Origin: Chitinophaga filiformis
GTDB lineage: Bacteria > Bacteroidota > Bacteroidia > Chitinophagales > Chitinophagaceae
DNA: 64,000 bases
Direction: 5' to 3'
Assembly: GCF_023100805.1 (NCBI RefSeq)
Contig: NZ_CP095855.1
Span: 7,977,001-8,041,000, forward strand
Each line of letters starts with the position of its first letter. Position 1 is the stretch's first letter. Shown piece by piece: positions 16,482-25,595 of this stretch. Below the pieces are notes generated by a model. It ran no database searches. It saw only the letters and a list, made by a program, of their open reading frames with translations, and was not told the DNA's origin. The position numbers and the translations under genes are program-made.

Positions 16482-17393
16482 TCAGTTTTGCCTATACTTC
16501 TCCTTGAACTTGCCCGGCGTGATACCGACCACCTTCTTAAACAGCCTTGTAAAATACGAAGGACTCTCGAACCCTAGCCCATAAGCGATACCGGCCACAT
16601 TGTTATCGGAGGTCAGCAGCTGGTCCTTGGCTTCCTTTATCAGATAAATATGAACGTGGTCAATGGCGGTCTTACCTGTCTCCAGTTTGAGCACGTCGCT
16701 CAAATATCTGCTGGAGAGTCCCAACTCTCCGGCCAGGTAATTTACTGTCGGCAGGCCATTGCTGTTGTGGCGGCCGGAACTGAAATACTGCGCCAGCACC
16801 TCCTCGAATCTCCGGACGGTTGTGCCGGACAGGTTCCCACTCCTGTTAGCGAATTGCCGGCGATAAAAACGATCGGAATATTTCAGCATAGAGTCGATAT
16901 GCGACAGGATGATCTCCCGGGTCAGCTCGTCGCGGGGATTATCGTACTCGTCCCTGATTCTGTGGTACAGGTCCCAGATAATAACCTCTTCCGATGGTGA
17001 GACGTGCAGCGCCTCATTGATCTCGTAATCGAAATACCCGTATCTTTTTATCTGTGTGTGCAGCGAATGGCCGCTGAGATAGTCCTCGTGAAAGAAAATG
17101 ACAAACCCTTTTTCGGCGAACTGGATATTGCTGACTTCGATGATTTGCCTGGGCTTGGTAAAGACCATGGAGCCATTGTCGTAGTCGTACTTTGTTTTCC
17201 CATAAAGCATATGGCCTTCCCTGATCTTTTTCAGTGCGATCATGTAGAAATCACCGGTCAGGCGACCATCTCCGAAGGAATACCGCATCAGCTGCTCACA
17301 AGTCATCATGGATAGCAACGGATGTACCGGAGGGGGATAGCCGCTCTTTTGGTGTAGTTCCGCAATAGACATGTAATGACTGATCTTTTTCAT
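16482..17393 (-). CDS. AraC-family transcriptional regulator
   Basis: 303 residues: an N-terminal cupin-like sensor domain (about 20-160) and a C-terminal AraC double HTH (about 195-300). The HTH part shows LAGELGLSSRYLSDVLKLETGKT in the first HTH and VAGIAYGLGFESPSYFTRLFKK followed by VGITPGKFKEKYR in the second. The close of the second HTH is the family signature. It is divergent from the four-gene hydrolase/dehydrogenase run beginning at 17.5 kb and is the likely activator of that run. Confidence 0.93.
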   Translation of the reverse strand: MKKISHYMSIAELHQKSGYPPPVHPLLSMMTCEQLMRYSFGDGRLTGDFYMIALKKIREGHMLYGKTKYDYDNGSMVFTKPRQIIEVSNIQFAEKGFVIFFHEDYLSGHSLHTQIKRYGYFDYEINEALHVSPSEEVIIWDLYHRIRDEYDNPRDELTREIILSHIDSMLKYSDRFYRRQFANRSGNLSGTTVRRFEEVLAQYFSSGRHNSNGLPTVNYLAGELGLSSRYLSDVLKLETGKTAIDHVHIYLIKEAKDQLLTSDNNVAGIAYGLGFESPSYFTRLFKKVVGITPGKFKEKYRQN

Positions 17394-17533
17394 GTAGTAT
17401 TCTATGTAAGGTAAAATTAGGCGATTATCACGTATTTCTGTGCTATTCTTCCGTTGATATGGGCAAAGACCAGGCCGCCCGCCCCGCTAATTTTGCTTTG
17501 TCAAATGAATTGATCATTCAATGGAATAGAAGC

Positions 17534-18262
17534 ATGGAAGAAAATCGTTTTTTGGATAAAGTCCTGGATCTGCATGGCGGCGTTACCAGGTGGAAATCGT
17601 TTAACAGCGTTCAGGCGCACGTCAAAATCGGGGGAGTTACCTGGAGCATCAAGGGACACGAAGGGGCGCTGGACGATGTCTGGTTTACGGGGCAGCTACA
17701 TGAGCAACGGGCCAGCTGGAAAGGATTGTTTGGCGGGCAGCTCTCATCCGATTTCACTCCGCAAAAGGTCACCTTGCTGGATGCGAATGACGCCGTCGTC
17801 GAAGAGCTGGCCGATCCCCTGGTTTCCTTCAAGGGCCACCAGATCACTACGCCGTGGAGCAGATCGCAGCTGGCCTACTTCAGCAGCTATGCCACCTGGA
17901 ACTATCTGACCACGCCGTTCAATTTTTTACAAGCGGGCATCGTCGTGAATGAGATGCAACCATGGAAAGACAAGGATGAGACCTGGCGGAGACTGGAGGT
18001 GCTCTATCCGGACCATATCGCTACGCACAGCCAACGCCAGGTGTACTATTTTTCGGAAGAGGGCTATCTGAAGCGCCATGATTACTGGCCCCGGGTCCTG
18101 GGCGGATCGTCTGCCACCCAGATCCTCGAAGACTACAAGGAGTTCTCCGGGATCAAGACGGCAACAAAAAGAAGGATCTATATCCTTGATGACAAAGACA
18201 ACAGCTATCAGATGGAGCCAGTACTCGTATCGATCGATGTTCTCGATCTGAAGTTTCAATAA
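17534..18262 (+). CDS. Uncharacterised protein, first gene of the AraC-flanked cluster
   Basis: 242 residues from ATG 17534. An in-frame ATG at 17459 would add 25 residues, but TAATTTTG at 17488-17495 looks like a -7 box and argues for the later start. I recognise no family. It opens FLDKVLDLHGGVTRWKSFNSVQA and is rich in W, Y and beta-type segments (GVTWSIKGHEG, DDVWFTGQLHEQRASW, QVYYFSEEGYLKRHDY), suggesting an all-beta cytosolic barrel or lipid-carrier-like fold. There is no signal peptide. It starts the run with two hydrolases and a dehydrogenase, so a role in binding or converting the same substrate is likely but inferred. Confidence 0.75.
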   Translation: MEENRFLDKVLDLHGGVTRWKSFNSVQAHVKIGGVTWSIKGHEGALDDVWFTGQLHEQRASWKGLFGGQLSSDFTPQKVTLLDANDAVVEELADPLVSFKGHQITTPWSRSQLAYFSSYATWNYLTTPFNFLQAGIVVNEMQPWKDKDETWRRLEVLYPDHIATHSQRQVYYFSEEGYLKRHDYWPRVLGGSSATQILEDYKEFSGIKTATKRRIYILDDKDNSYQMEPVLVSIDVLDLKFQ

Positions 18263-18279
18263 CCGCTAAAAATACAACG

Positions 18280-19122
18280 ATGGCAGTAGTCAAAAACAGT
18301 TTTGGCAACACACCTACGCAATATATAGAAATAGACGGGGTCGCATATGCATATCGTCGCCTTGGCACGCCAGCCGCAGTGCCACTGATCGGTTATCAGC
18401 ATTTTACGGGTACCCTTGACAACTGGGACCCGGTCATAATTGATGGTCTTGCCCAATACCGCGAGGTAATCGTTTTCGACAATAGAGGCGTGGGCAATTC
18501 AGGGGGCAAGACGCCGGCGACTGTCGCGGAAATGACGGCCGATGCTATTGCCTTCGCCAGCGCTCTGGGAATAAGCCGGTTTGATGTGCTCGGCTTCTCG
18601 CTCGGTGGTTTTATCGCCCAGCAGCTTGCCGTGGAGCGGCCGGACCTGGTCAGGAAAATGATCATCGTCGGCGCGGCCCCACAGGGTGCAAAGGTGCTGC
18701 AGGCCTTTCCGCAGCTGATCGAAAAGGCAATGAAACTGGAGGAGGCCGAGCGCTTCCTGTTCATTTTCTTTACCGCCTCTGAAGAAAGCCGTGCAAAAGG
18801 CCGGGCTACCCTGCAGCGGCTGTATGCCAGAACGGAAGACCGGGACCGGACGACGGCTGCCGAGTCGGTGATGGCGCAATTGAGAGCGATTACGGCGTGG
18901 GGGACCGATCCGGTAACCATCGATCTTTCAAAAGTTGCCCATCCAGCGCTGATCGTCCAGGGAAGCAACGACGAGATGATGGATAGCGACAACTCCTATG
19001 TCTTGTTTAAGCAGCTGCCAAACGCGGTGCTCAGCTACTACCCTGATGCAGCCCATGGCTCTTTTTTCCAGTATCCAGAGCTGTTTGTCAACGAGGCCAA
19101 TTTCTTCCTGGACCGGTATTAG
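18280..19122 (+). CDS. Alpha/beta hydrolase (serine type)
   Basis: 280 residues. The nucleophile elbow is GFSLGG with S107, the oxyanion-hole strand is PLIGYQHFTG, and DNRGVGNSGG (68-76) is the usual loop after strand 4. The catalytic His is in DAAHGSFFQYP near residue 262, with the Asp likely in QGSNDEMMD. This pattern fits haloperoxidase/esterase-like hydrolases. There is no signal peptide. It starts 17 bases after the upstream gene, in operon. Confidence 0.9.
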   Translation: MAVVKNSFGNTPTQYIEIDGVAYAYRRLGTPAAVPLIGYQHFTGTLDNWDPVIIDGLAQYREVIVFDNRGVGNSGGKTPATVAEMTADAIAFASALGISRFDVLGFSLGGFIAQQLAVERPDLVRKMIIVGAAPQGAKVLQAFPQLIEKAMKLEEAERFLFIFFTASEESRAKGRATLQRLYARTEDRDRTTAAESVMAQLRAITAWGTDPVTIDLSKVAHPALIVQGSNDEMMDSDNSYVLFKQLPNAVLSYYPDAAHGSFFQYPELFVNEANFFLDRY

Positions 19123-19173
19123 GATCTGTTCTTCCTGTTTTCATTGACGTATTAAAGTAGAATACATTTAACT

Positions 19174-19989
19174 ATGAACAGTTTAAAATATGAGTCCATT
19201 GACAACTTAAACATCCGTTCCGCTACCAGCATGGGGGGATTTTCCGAAACGGTTCTACTGCTAAGCCCTTTGCCAGAGAGCATCCGCGCATTCGAGCCAA
19301 TTTGGGATAAACTAGCGTCAAGGTTTAACGTTATCGCGATCGATTTGCCGGGATTCGGTAAATCTGGAGGCAGGAAAGAACTGTTAGCTCCAAAAGCAAT
19401 GGCCACATTCGTTCGGAAGGCCATCGATCACTTCGGAGGTGGCCCGATGCACGTCGTCGGTCCGGACGTAGGCTCAAGCGTTGCGCTGTTCATCGGGCAG
19501 GAAGATCCTGGGCGCATCCGTAGCGCCGTGGTGGGAAGTGCGGCCTGTGTATACCCAATAGAGTCCGACGGAATATTGACGACCATGATTATGGATCGGA
19601 CAAACGACGAATTGCAAAAGTACAGTTCACGGGATATCATCAATGGCGCGCTCGCCAACATGAGTCATTATCAATTGACAGATGACCTTCGGGAAGATTA
19701 CCTGTCTAGCTATGACAATGGAAGGTTCTGGGACACGATGTTGTTTTTGAAAGCCCTCCCGCATGAACTTCCAGGCCTACGCTTGAAGGACATTCAGACA
19801 CCTGTGTTAATTATTTGGGGAAGGACTGACCCTCTGGCTATTCTTAAAAACGGAGAAATCCTACATCGTGAACTACCAAACAATCAATTTCATATTCTGG
19901 AATCCGGTCATTACGCCTGGGAAGATACTGCTGAAGAGTACGGCGACCTGTTGGTGAAGTGGATAGAAGGTGAATACCTGAAAAAATAA
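19174..19989 (+). CDS. Alpha/beta hydrolase with Asp nucleophile (epoxide hydrolase/dehalogenase-like)
   Basis: 271 residues. DLPGFGKSGG (57-66) is the usual loop, and the nucleophile elbow VVGPDVGSS puts D98 where serine hydrolases have Ser, as in epoxide hydrolases and haloalkane dehalogenases. The catalytic His is in ESGHYAWED near residue 251, and IIWGRTDPL carries the acid. It is followed after five bases by the alcohol dehydrogenase gene. A fragment of its middle (19645-19780) is copied at 5782-5917 beside the ISL3 element. Confidence 0.9.
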   Translation: MNSLKYESIDNLNIRSATSMGGFSETVLLLSPLPESIRAFEPIWDKLASRFNVIAIDLPGFGKSGGRKELLAPKAMATFVRKAIDHFGGGPMHVVGPDVGSSVALFIGQEDPGRIRSAVVGSAACVYPIESDGILTTMIMDRTNDELQKYSSRDIINGALANMSHYQLTDDLREDYLSSYDNGRFWDTMLFLKALPHELPGLRLKDIQTPVLIIWGRTDPLAILKNGEILHRELPNNQFHILESGHYAWEDTAEEYGDLLVKWIEGEYLKK

Positions 19990-19994
19990 TAACA

Positions 19995-21011
19995 ATGAAA
20001 ATCGTTAAAGGCTGGGCTCAGTTGGAGCCCAAAGGAAAATTAGTTCCAATCGAATACGAACTATCGCCGCTGAACAGTGAAGAGGTGGAGGTCGAGATAG
20101 ACAATTGTGGACTTTGCCATACGGATCTGAACGCCCTCAATGGAGCATTCGGTTTGCCTTATCCAATCGTGGCAGGCCATGAGATAACCGGAAAAATTGT
20201 GCGTATCGGTGAAGTGGCCAAAACAAAAGGGCTGTCTGTCGGTCAAACGGTCGGCATCGGCTGGAATAAGGAAAGTTGCGGACATTGTGACCCATGTCTT
20301 AATGGAGACCCCCACCTTTGCACTACACTCAAGGCAACAATTCTGACGGGACACGGAGGATTTGCCAGTCGAATAAAGGCGCACTGGCTCTGGGTTATTC
20401 CGATTCCAGAAGGGATTCGGGCGGCCGACGCCGGGCCCTTGTTTTGTGCAGGAATAACTGTCTTCTATCCACTGCTGGCCTATGAGGCCAAACCTACCGA
20501 CCGCATTGGTGTTTTTGGTATCGGCGGGCTGGGGCACCTGGCCGTGCAATTTGCCCGGGCGTGGGGAAGCGAAGTAGTGGCCTTTTCCTCAAGCACCGAC
20601 AAGCAAGAGGAGATTGTCAAATTAGGAGCGGACTATGTAGTGACAAGCCGGCATACATCCGCGTGGGAAGCCCTGAAAGGCAAATTCGATCTAATTGTCA
20701 TCACTGTGGGAGCTGCACTGGAATGGGATAAGATTCTGGAACTGCTGTCTCCAAAGGGACGCATGCATTTCGTTGGTATTCCCTTTGATGCAATACCGGT
20801 AAATGTTCTTTCGGTTTTGATACCACAACTCCATATTTCCGCGTCTCCGGGCGGGTCTCGATGGGCAATTGACAAAATGCTTCGGTTTGCCGCACGTCAC
20901 AAGATCGCACCCATAGTTGAGCATTTTCCCATGAGTAGAATTAATGAAGCCATCGAACACCTGGAGTCCGGAAAAGCAAAATATCGTGTTGTGCTTGACG
21001 CTGATTTCTGA
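19995..21011 (+). CDS. Zinc-dependent alcohol dehydrogenase
   Basis: 338 residues of the medium-chain family. The catalytic zinc ligands are C41 (CGLCHTD) and H61 (GHEITG), with the structural zinc at C95, C98, C101 and C109. The cofactor motif is GIGGLGHLAV. The FSSSTDKQEE segment after strand 2 suggests NADP, as in the cinnamyl-alcohol-dehydrogenase branch. It is the last gene of the run after two hydrolases. A pathway in which a hydrolase releases an alcohol that this enzyme oxidises is a reasonable guess. Confidence 0.93.
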   Translation: MKIVKGWAQLEPKGKLVPIEYELSPLNSEEVEVEIDNCGLCHTDLNALNGAFGLPYPIVAGHEITGKIVRIGEVAKTKGLSVGQTVGIGWNKESCGHCDPCLNGDPHLCTTLKATILTGHGGFASRIKAHWLWVIPIPEGIRAADAGPLFCAGITVFYPLLAYEAKPTDRIGVFGIGGLGHLAVQFARAWGSEVVAFSSSTDKQEEIVKLGADYVVTSRHTSAWEALKGKFDLIVITVGAALEWDKILELLSPKGRMHFVGIPFDAIPVNVLSVLIPQLHISASPGGSRWAIDKMLRFAARHKIAPIVEHFPMSRINEAIEHLESGKAKYRVVLDADF

Positions 21012-21115
21012 CGCAAGAGGGATTCAACGCATGGGCGACCAGAATATCTAACGGCAATATCTTCGGGATTGAGCGCCGGTGGCCAAATAATATGAGCCGA
21101 CTTTATCACCGCTAG

Positions 21116-21163
21116 TGTCTAAGAACTGTGTACTGATCAGCAGTTCTTAGACATTTTCATTTT
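21116..21163 (+). terminator. Terminator of the hydrolase/dehydrogenase operon
   Basis: TGTCTAAGAACTG (21116-21128) pairs perfectly with CAGTTCTTAGACA (21141-21153) and is followed by a T-rich stretch. It lies about 105 bases after the dehydrogenase stop. Confidence 0.85.
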
Positions 21164-21257
21164 AATGCACCAACGACCTGATGAATGATCTGCTAAAAAA
21201 ATAATTTTCTACACTACTCATCGCACTCTGAAAAATCCCCTTATTACCGCTCAGTTG

Positions 21258-21330
21258 CGGTACCAAGCCTTTCCGCAAGATATTCAGGATATTAAAGTAA
21301 CGCCACGAATAGATGCCCAAACTTTAGGAT
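21258..21330 (+). pseudogene. Short hydrolase fragment, repeat of 16138-16209
   Basis: About 70 bases matching 16138-16209 with a handful of changes (it starts GTACCAAGCCTTTCCGC). It is too short and broken to code. It lies upstream of copy B of the duplicated HxlR gene, so both duplicates carry parts of the same hydrolase but in a different arrangement. Apart from this and the terminator, the stretch 21012-21491 holds nothing I recognise. Confidence 0.7.
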
Positions 21331-21491
21331 TACAGGAACATTTCTTCTGAATTGCAGGAATGTCCCTTTTTCTTTTGGTGAACAACTGCCTGACGAACAC
21401 CAAATGAATGCTGGCCAGGTTAACAAGACTTGCCAGGAACTGAAAGGTATTTTCATCAAACAGCATTTGAAATATTTAAGATTGTCTGTTT

Positions 21492-21839
21492 TCAGCGGGT
21501 CGCACGCTTGTTGCGATTATTTACCTTCTGCTTCAGGTGTACCGCCCATTCGTTCACATGGTCAAGCACAGGCTTTAGCGTAAGGCCATCTTCTGTCAGG
21601 CTATATTCCACGGTAATCGGTACCGTGTTAAAGGTCTGCCTGTATACGATTCCCGCCGCTTCCAGGTCTTTCAATTCTTTGATGAGCATTTTGGGTGAAA
21701 TGGTCCCTATTTCCCGCTCCAATTCCTTAAACCGTTTCTTGCCGAAATACAGGATGGAAAGGATATGTAATTTCCATTTTCCGCCCAAAACATGTAGAAC
21801 AAATTGCAGTGAGTCGAGGTTAGGTAAACAATTTTCCAT
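21492..21839 (-). CDS. HxlR-family regulator, copy B
   Basis: 115 residues, nearly identical to the copy at 15489-15845 (LGGKWKLHILSILYFG, FKELEREIGTISPKM, EYSLTEDGLTL). The C-terminus differs (NNRNKRATR). It is divergent from the SDR at 21965 with about 125 bases between the start codons, the common HxlR/target arrangement, so this is probably the native location and the SDR its target. Confidence 0.92.
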   Translation of the reverse strand: MENCLPNLDSLQFVLHVLGGKWKLHILSILYFGKKRFKELEREIGTISPKMLIKELKDLEAAGIVYRQTFNTVPITVEYSLTEDGLTLKPVLDHVNEWAVHLKQKVNNRNKRATR

Positions 21840-21933
21840 ATTTTTTTGATTTAACTAAATGATTATCAACTACACTAACTTTTTGTAAATTAGAATACTA
21901 TCTGGTAACTACTTTCAAAAATAAACCTTCCTA
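21515..21933. repeat. Duplicated HxlR segment, copy B
   Basis: The counterpart of 15525-15941, sharing the gene body and the AT-rich upstream region up to CCTTCCTA. After 21933 the sequence diverges and leads into the SDR gene. Confidence 0.85.
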
Positions 21934-21964
21934 TTTACTTTTACTTTCATTAAAGTATTAAAGA

Positions 21965-22720
21965 ATGCTAAAAGGTAGAACGATTTTAATCACTGGCGGC
22001 GGATCGGGAATAGGTGAGGCGCTGGCAACGATTTTGTCTGCAGAAAATAAAGTGATCATTAATGGAAGAAATGAGGAAAAACTTAAAAAAGTTTCAGCAG
22101 CCGGCAAGGATATTTCTTATTATGTAGCAGACGTATCAAAGCCCGATGAAATAGACGGCTTATTCAAGCGTATGAAGGCAGACAACATCGTTGTTGATGT
22201 GCTGATCAACAATGCAGGGGTAACGGAGCCTTATTATATCGACAAGAAAATCATGACTTCATCGCAGATTTTTGAGAGAATAAACACAAACCTTTCCGGG
22301 GCTATCGCAGTTACACAACAATTCATCTGTCAGGCAGATCGCGCTGCGAGCAATTTAATTGTGAATGTCTCGTCGGCAATTGTAGCGTTCCCAGTGCCCG
22401 CCCAGTTGCTGTATTTCTCTTCAAAAAGCGGCTTACATGCCTTTACCCGGCTATTGAGATACCAGCTGAAAGACACTAATTTTAAGGTGGTTGAAGTCCT
22501 GCCGCAAGGGGTAGATACCGAAATGTCGAGGGGCTTGGGATATTCAGGGAAAGCTCCGCTGCCATCAACCTATGCCCGGGAAGTGATACGTAGTATAAAT
22601 AAAGGCAAAACGGAGCATGCGTTCGTTGGCTTCACAACCGCCAGGCTATTTAATGCGTTGATACCGAATGCCACATTACGGCTGGTCGATAAAATGTCCC
22701 AAAAACTGTTTAAGCATTAA
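21965..22720 (+). CDS. Short-chain dehydrogenase (DltE/YdfG-like)
   Basis: 251 residues. Cofactor motif TGGGSGIG (10-17), NNAG (82-85), catalytic Y150 and K154 (YFSSK) and a following LPQGVDT. The overall pattern, including LRYQLKDTNFKVVEVLP, is that of the DltE-like SDRs. The substrate is unknown. It is divergent from HxlR copy B and likely controlled by it. Confidence 0.92.
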   Translation: MLKGRTILITGGGSGIGEALATILSAENKVIINGRNEEKLKKVSAAGKDISYYVADVSKPDEIDGLFKRMKADNIVVDVLINNAGVTEPYYIDKKIMTSSQIFERINTNLSGAIAVTQQFICQADRAASNLIVNVSSAIVAFPVPAQLLYFSSKSGLHAFTRLLRYQLKDTNFKVVEVLPQGVDTEMSRGLGYSGKAPLPSTYAREVIRSINKGKTEHAFVGFTTARLFNALIPNATLRLVDKMSQKLFKH

Positions 22721-22937
22721 TAATGGAGCAGCAAAAAGACTACAATGATGAATATCCGGTAAGCCATTACTAAAGATTATGGAAGAGACAATTGTTTCGC
22801 CTATTGATATAACCCCCAAATACCCGGACTTTTATATTGTATTTTAACTTGTCAGGACATGCTTGCGAGAATCTTTACCTCTTTAATAAAAATGCTCTAA
22901 AAATGTACTGATGGGGTTATGGAAAAGGTTTCAAAGC

Positions 22938-22976
22938 AAAAAAAAAGCCGCATAGATCAAATGATCTAGGCGGCTT
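22938..22976 (-). terminator. Terminator after the exported hydrolase pair
   Basis: AAGCCGC and GCGGCTT arms with an inner AGATCA/TGATCT pairing; on the minus strand the hairpin is followed by nine T. It may also stop transcription from the SDR side. The 200 bases before it (22721-22937) hold no gene. Confidence 0.85.
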
Positions 22977-22988
22977 CCATATTTCGTA

Positions 22989-23792
22989 TTAAAAGATATT
23001 TGCCTCCAATGCAATGATTTGCGCCAAAACATGAGGAAATATTATGAAAGGTGTATGACTTGATGGTAGGGAATACAATCTTTGTATACCAGCGTCTTTG
23101 GTCATCTTTTGCTGAAGCGTGTACCCAATAGTATGATCATTCTGGCTAAAAACAAAGACCTTATTAGTTTTCCCAAACCGACCCTCCGTCAGTGTAACGG
23201 GAGTAGATAAAGGAGCTAAAGGTTCCGGTTTAAAATTATCAATTACATAGTCGGCTATGTGCGTTGGTGCATCCGCCAGAAAAACGTCGGCAATTCCCTC
23301 CTTCCTTATCGTTGCGCTCCCTGCTTTTTCATCAACAATTAGATTTCTGCCTACATGACTTTCTGCATCAGTCTGCGCAATGGACAGCAGGCTTTCTCCA
23401 TTCCTGGGCACATAAGCGGCAACATATATTATCTTCGCTATTTGTGACGAAATTTGCTCCGCTACCTGGCTTGCAATGATACCTCCAAAGCTATGCCCTA
23501 CCAGAACAATGTTCTGCTTGTCACCAATGGCTTTTTTAACTTGTTCTACATAAAGTTTAAAGGTAATGGCTGAAATTGCGGTATTATCAGTACCATGTCC
23601 GGGAAGGTTGACAGAAATAACTGAATTTCCGCCTGCAATTAAATCTTCAGTAACATGCTGCCAGTCATTAGACGATGACCACGCACCATGTACAATGACT
23701 ATTGTCTTTGCGTTCTGAGCCTTATTATCTTGTGAAAAAGCAGTGGATGCAGAAAGCAAAAGCGCTGCCATCAATACCATTAAATTTCTCAT
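22989..23792 (-). CDS. Exported alpha/beta hydrolase
   Basis: 267 residues with a signal peptide (MRNLMVLMAALLLSASTAFS, cut before QDN). IVHGAWSSSNDW is the oxyanion strand, LPGHGTDN the usual loop, and VLVGHSFGGIIA the serine elbow. The His is in SSHTPFIIFP. This HGAW plus LPGHG arrangement is seen in the salicylate-esterase-like hydrolases. It is a periplasmic esterase of unknown substrate. It is paralogous to the next gene upstream and separated from it by 12 bases. Confidence 0.9.
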   Translation of the reverse strand: MRNLMVLMAALLLSASTAFSQDNKAQNAKTIVIVHGAWSSSNDWQHVTEDLIAGGNSVISVNLPGHGTDNTAISAITFKLYVEQVKKAIGDKQNIVLVGHSFGGIIASQVAEQISSQIAKIIYVAAYVPRNGESLLSIAQTDAESHVGRNLIVDEKAGSATIRKEGIADVFLADAPTHIADYVIDNFKPEPLAPLSTPVTLTEGRFGKTNKVFVFSQNDHTIGYTLQQKMTKDAGIQRLYSLPSSHTPFIIFPHVLAQIIALEANIF

Positions 23793-23804
23793 ATTATTTG
23801 ATAA

Positions 23805-24626
23805 TTAGTTTTTTGCTATTTGGCTAAGTAGGGATGTTAGAGTATCAGGTTGCGACAGGAATGGGCAATGGCCGGAGTTTATCTGATATACAGCTGCAAC
23901 TTTACCGTCCTCAATCATTTTGTCCTGCAGATACGGCGATACAACATGATCCTGTAAGGTTTTGATGTAAACTTTTTCCACCGAACCAAAATTTTCCGCA
24001 GTCAGCGTTACAGCATTTATAAAAGGCTTTAATGGCTCTGGACGGTAATTTTGTTGAACAAGGCTTTGAACCTGGGGAGTGCCGTCCTGAATGAAAAGGG
24101 GGATGATTTCGTCCGGTTGTACATCAACTATAAAATCGTTGTAATTAAAAATCAAGGTACCATCTCCTCCAAGCTGGGAGTCAGGATCCATATGAGCCAA
24201 TTCATCCAATGTTTGACCTGAAACAGGCAAATAGGCTGCTATGTATACCAGCTTTTCAATTTTTGCGGGCATTACTTCCGCAACTGAAGAAATCACCATT
24301 CCGCCAAGACTATGGCCTACCAGAATAACTTTCCCATCGATTTTAGAAATTGTATTAATTACTTTATCTCTATAAACATTTAATGTAATGTCAGCGGGAA
24401 GCGTCCGGTCATCGCCATGGCCGGGCAATTCAATAACAATCACCTTATTCCCCTTTTTTTCAAGATTGTTTTTCACTGTTTGCCATACGTAAGGTGCCTG
24501 CCATGCTCCATGGACAAGAACATAACTGCTGGCGGCAGGCGGCTGCTTATCATCTTTGGAGCAGGATGCTAACATAAACGCAAAAGCAACAGCGAGAAGT
24601 TGAATCAACTTTAGTTTTTTCTTCAT
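23805..24626 (-). CDS. Alpha/beta hydrolase lipoprotein, paralogue of the neighbour
   Basis: 273 residues. The signal ends in a lipobox (MLASC, Cys 22) followed by SKDD; an acidic residue close to the Cys is typical of surface-exposed lipoproteins in Bacteroidota. LVHGAWQAPYVW, LPGHGDDR, VGHSLGGMV (Ser) and INSGHCPFLSQP (His) match the neighbour block for block. Together they look like a tandem duplication in which one copy is soluble and exported and the other lipid-anchored. Confidence 0.9.
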   Translation of the reverse strand: MKKKLKLIQLLAVAFAFMLASCSKDDKQPPAASSYVLVHGAWQAPYVWQTVKNNLEKKGNKVIVIELPGHGDDRTLPADITLNVYRDKVINTISKIDGKVILVGHSLGGMVISSVAEVMPAKIEKLVYIAAYLPVSGQTLDELAHMDPDSQLGGDGTLIFNYNDFIVDVQPDEIIPLFIQDGTPQVQSLVQQNYRPEPLKPFINAVTLTAENFGSVEKVYIKTLQDHVVSPYLQDKMIEDGKVAAVYQINSGHCPFLSQPDTLTSLLSQIAKN

Positions 24627-25005
24627 TGTTAATAATTACAGTTTTATTTTTATTAAAAAAAAGCCATTGCGAACACCATGTTACATTGACTATTACGATA
24701 GTGCTTGTGACTTAACCAATGGTAAACTCAGGTCCGCAGCTTGTGACCTTGCAAGACTATATTTTGTTTATTATTATGCAAAGGAAGTGGTAATAAAACG
24801 AGATATACTTGTCCTAGGGCAAGTAATGAATTATAGTTATTCTTTAAATTGTCGCTCCATCCGCCATGTGATATATGACAGATAAGGAAAGTTAGTCGCC
24901 TCAATTAAACCTTTTAAATTGGGATGGAAGCTATAATGGGCAGGACGTGTCAGCTACAGAGGCTTGTCATGATAGAATCAGCATCACAATGTCAATACAA
25001 ACAAA
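24627..25005. other. Intergenic stretch, no feature seen
   Basis: About 380 AT-rich bases between divergent genes. The short frame at 24667-24885 has no family resemblance. I see no clear TAnnTTTG box. Confidence 0.5.
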
Positions 25006-25590
25006 ATGGACAAACAGGGATTAAAAAACTACATCATAAAAAATTTACCGTTCCCGGACCGCACCCTGAATGGCGTGGTTGAATACTTTGAAGAAATTAC
25101 GTTTTCGAAAAACGATTTTTTTCTTAAGGCGGGAAAAGTCAACGACCGCTATTTCTTCTTGCAGAGTGGTTTTATGAGAGCTTTTACACACGATGTAGAT
25201 GGCAAAGAAATAACTACTGCTTTCTACCAAAAAGACAGCGTAGTATTTGAGGTATCATCTTTTTATTTAAGAACCCCATCCACCGAGAATATACAGGCGC
25301 TGGCTGATTGCAGAGGCTATGCAATCAGCTATGAACAGCTGAATTTATTGTTGCAGGCTATTCCGGAATTCAGGGAGTATGGGGTGAAGATGTTGGCTAA
25401 AGAATATGTATTGTATAAGAAAAGAGCCCTGGAACTAATTAATCTTAGTGGTGAAGCCCGATATGAAAATCTCATCGCCAACAACAAAGAGGTGTTTCAA
25501 TATGCGCAACTCAAACAGATAGCTTCTTACCTCAATATTACAGATACCTCGTTAAGCAGGATCAGACGTAAATTCTCAACGAATAAATAA
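25006..25590 (+). CDS. Crp/Fnr-family regulator
   Basis: 194 residues: an N-terminal cyclic-nucleotide-binding fold (about 15-115, with FLKAGKVNDRYFFLQSGFMRAF) and a short C-terminal HTH (QLKQIASYLNITDTSLSRIRRKF). The ligand motif of true cAMP receptors is not conserved, as is normal for this Bacteroidota subgroup. It is followed after five bases by an exported aspartyl protease. Confidence 0.9.
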   Translation: MDKQGLKNYIIKNLPFPDRTLNGVVEYFEEITFSKNDFFLKAGKVNDRYFFLQSGFMRAFTHDVDGKEITTAFYQKDSVVFEVSSFYLRTPSTENIQALADCRGYAISYEQLNLLLQAIPEFREYGVKMLAKEYVLYKKRALELINLSGEARYENLIANNKEVFQYAQLKQIASYLNITDTSLSRIRRKFSTNK

Positions 25591-25595
25591 AACTA

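Noticed and set aside
17459..17533. ATG 17459 as the start of the unknown protein
   Set aside because: A TAATTTTG box lies inside this part, so the ATG at 17534 is preferred, though not proven.
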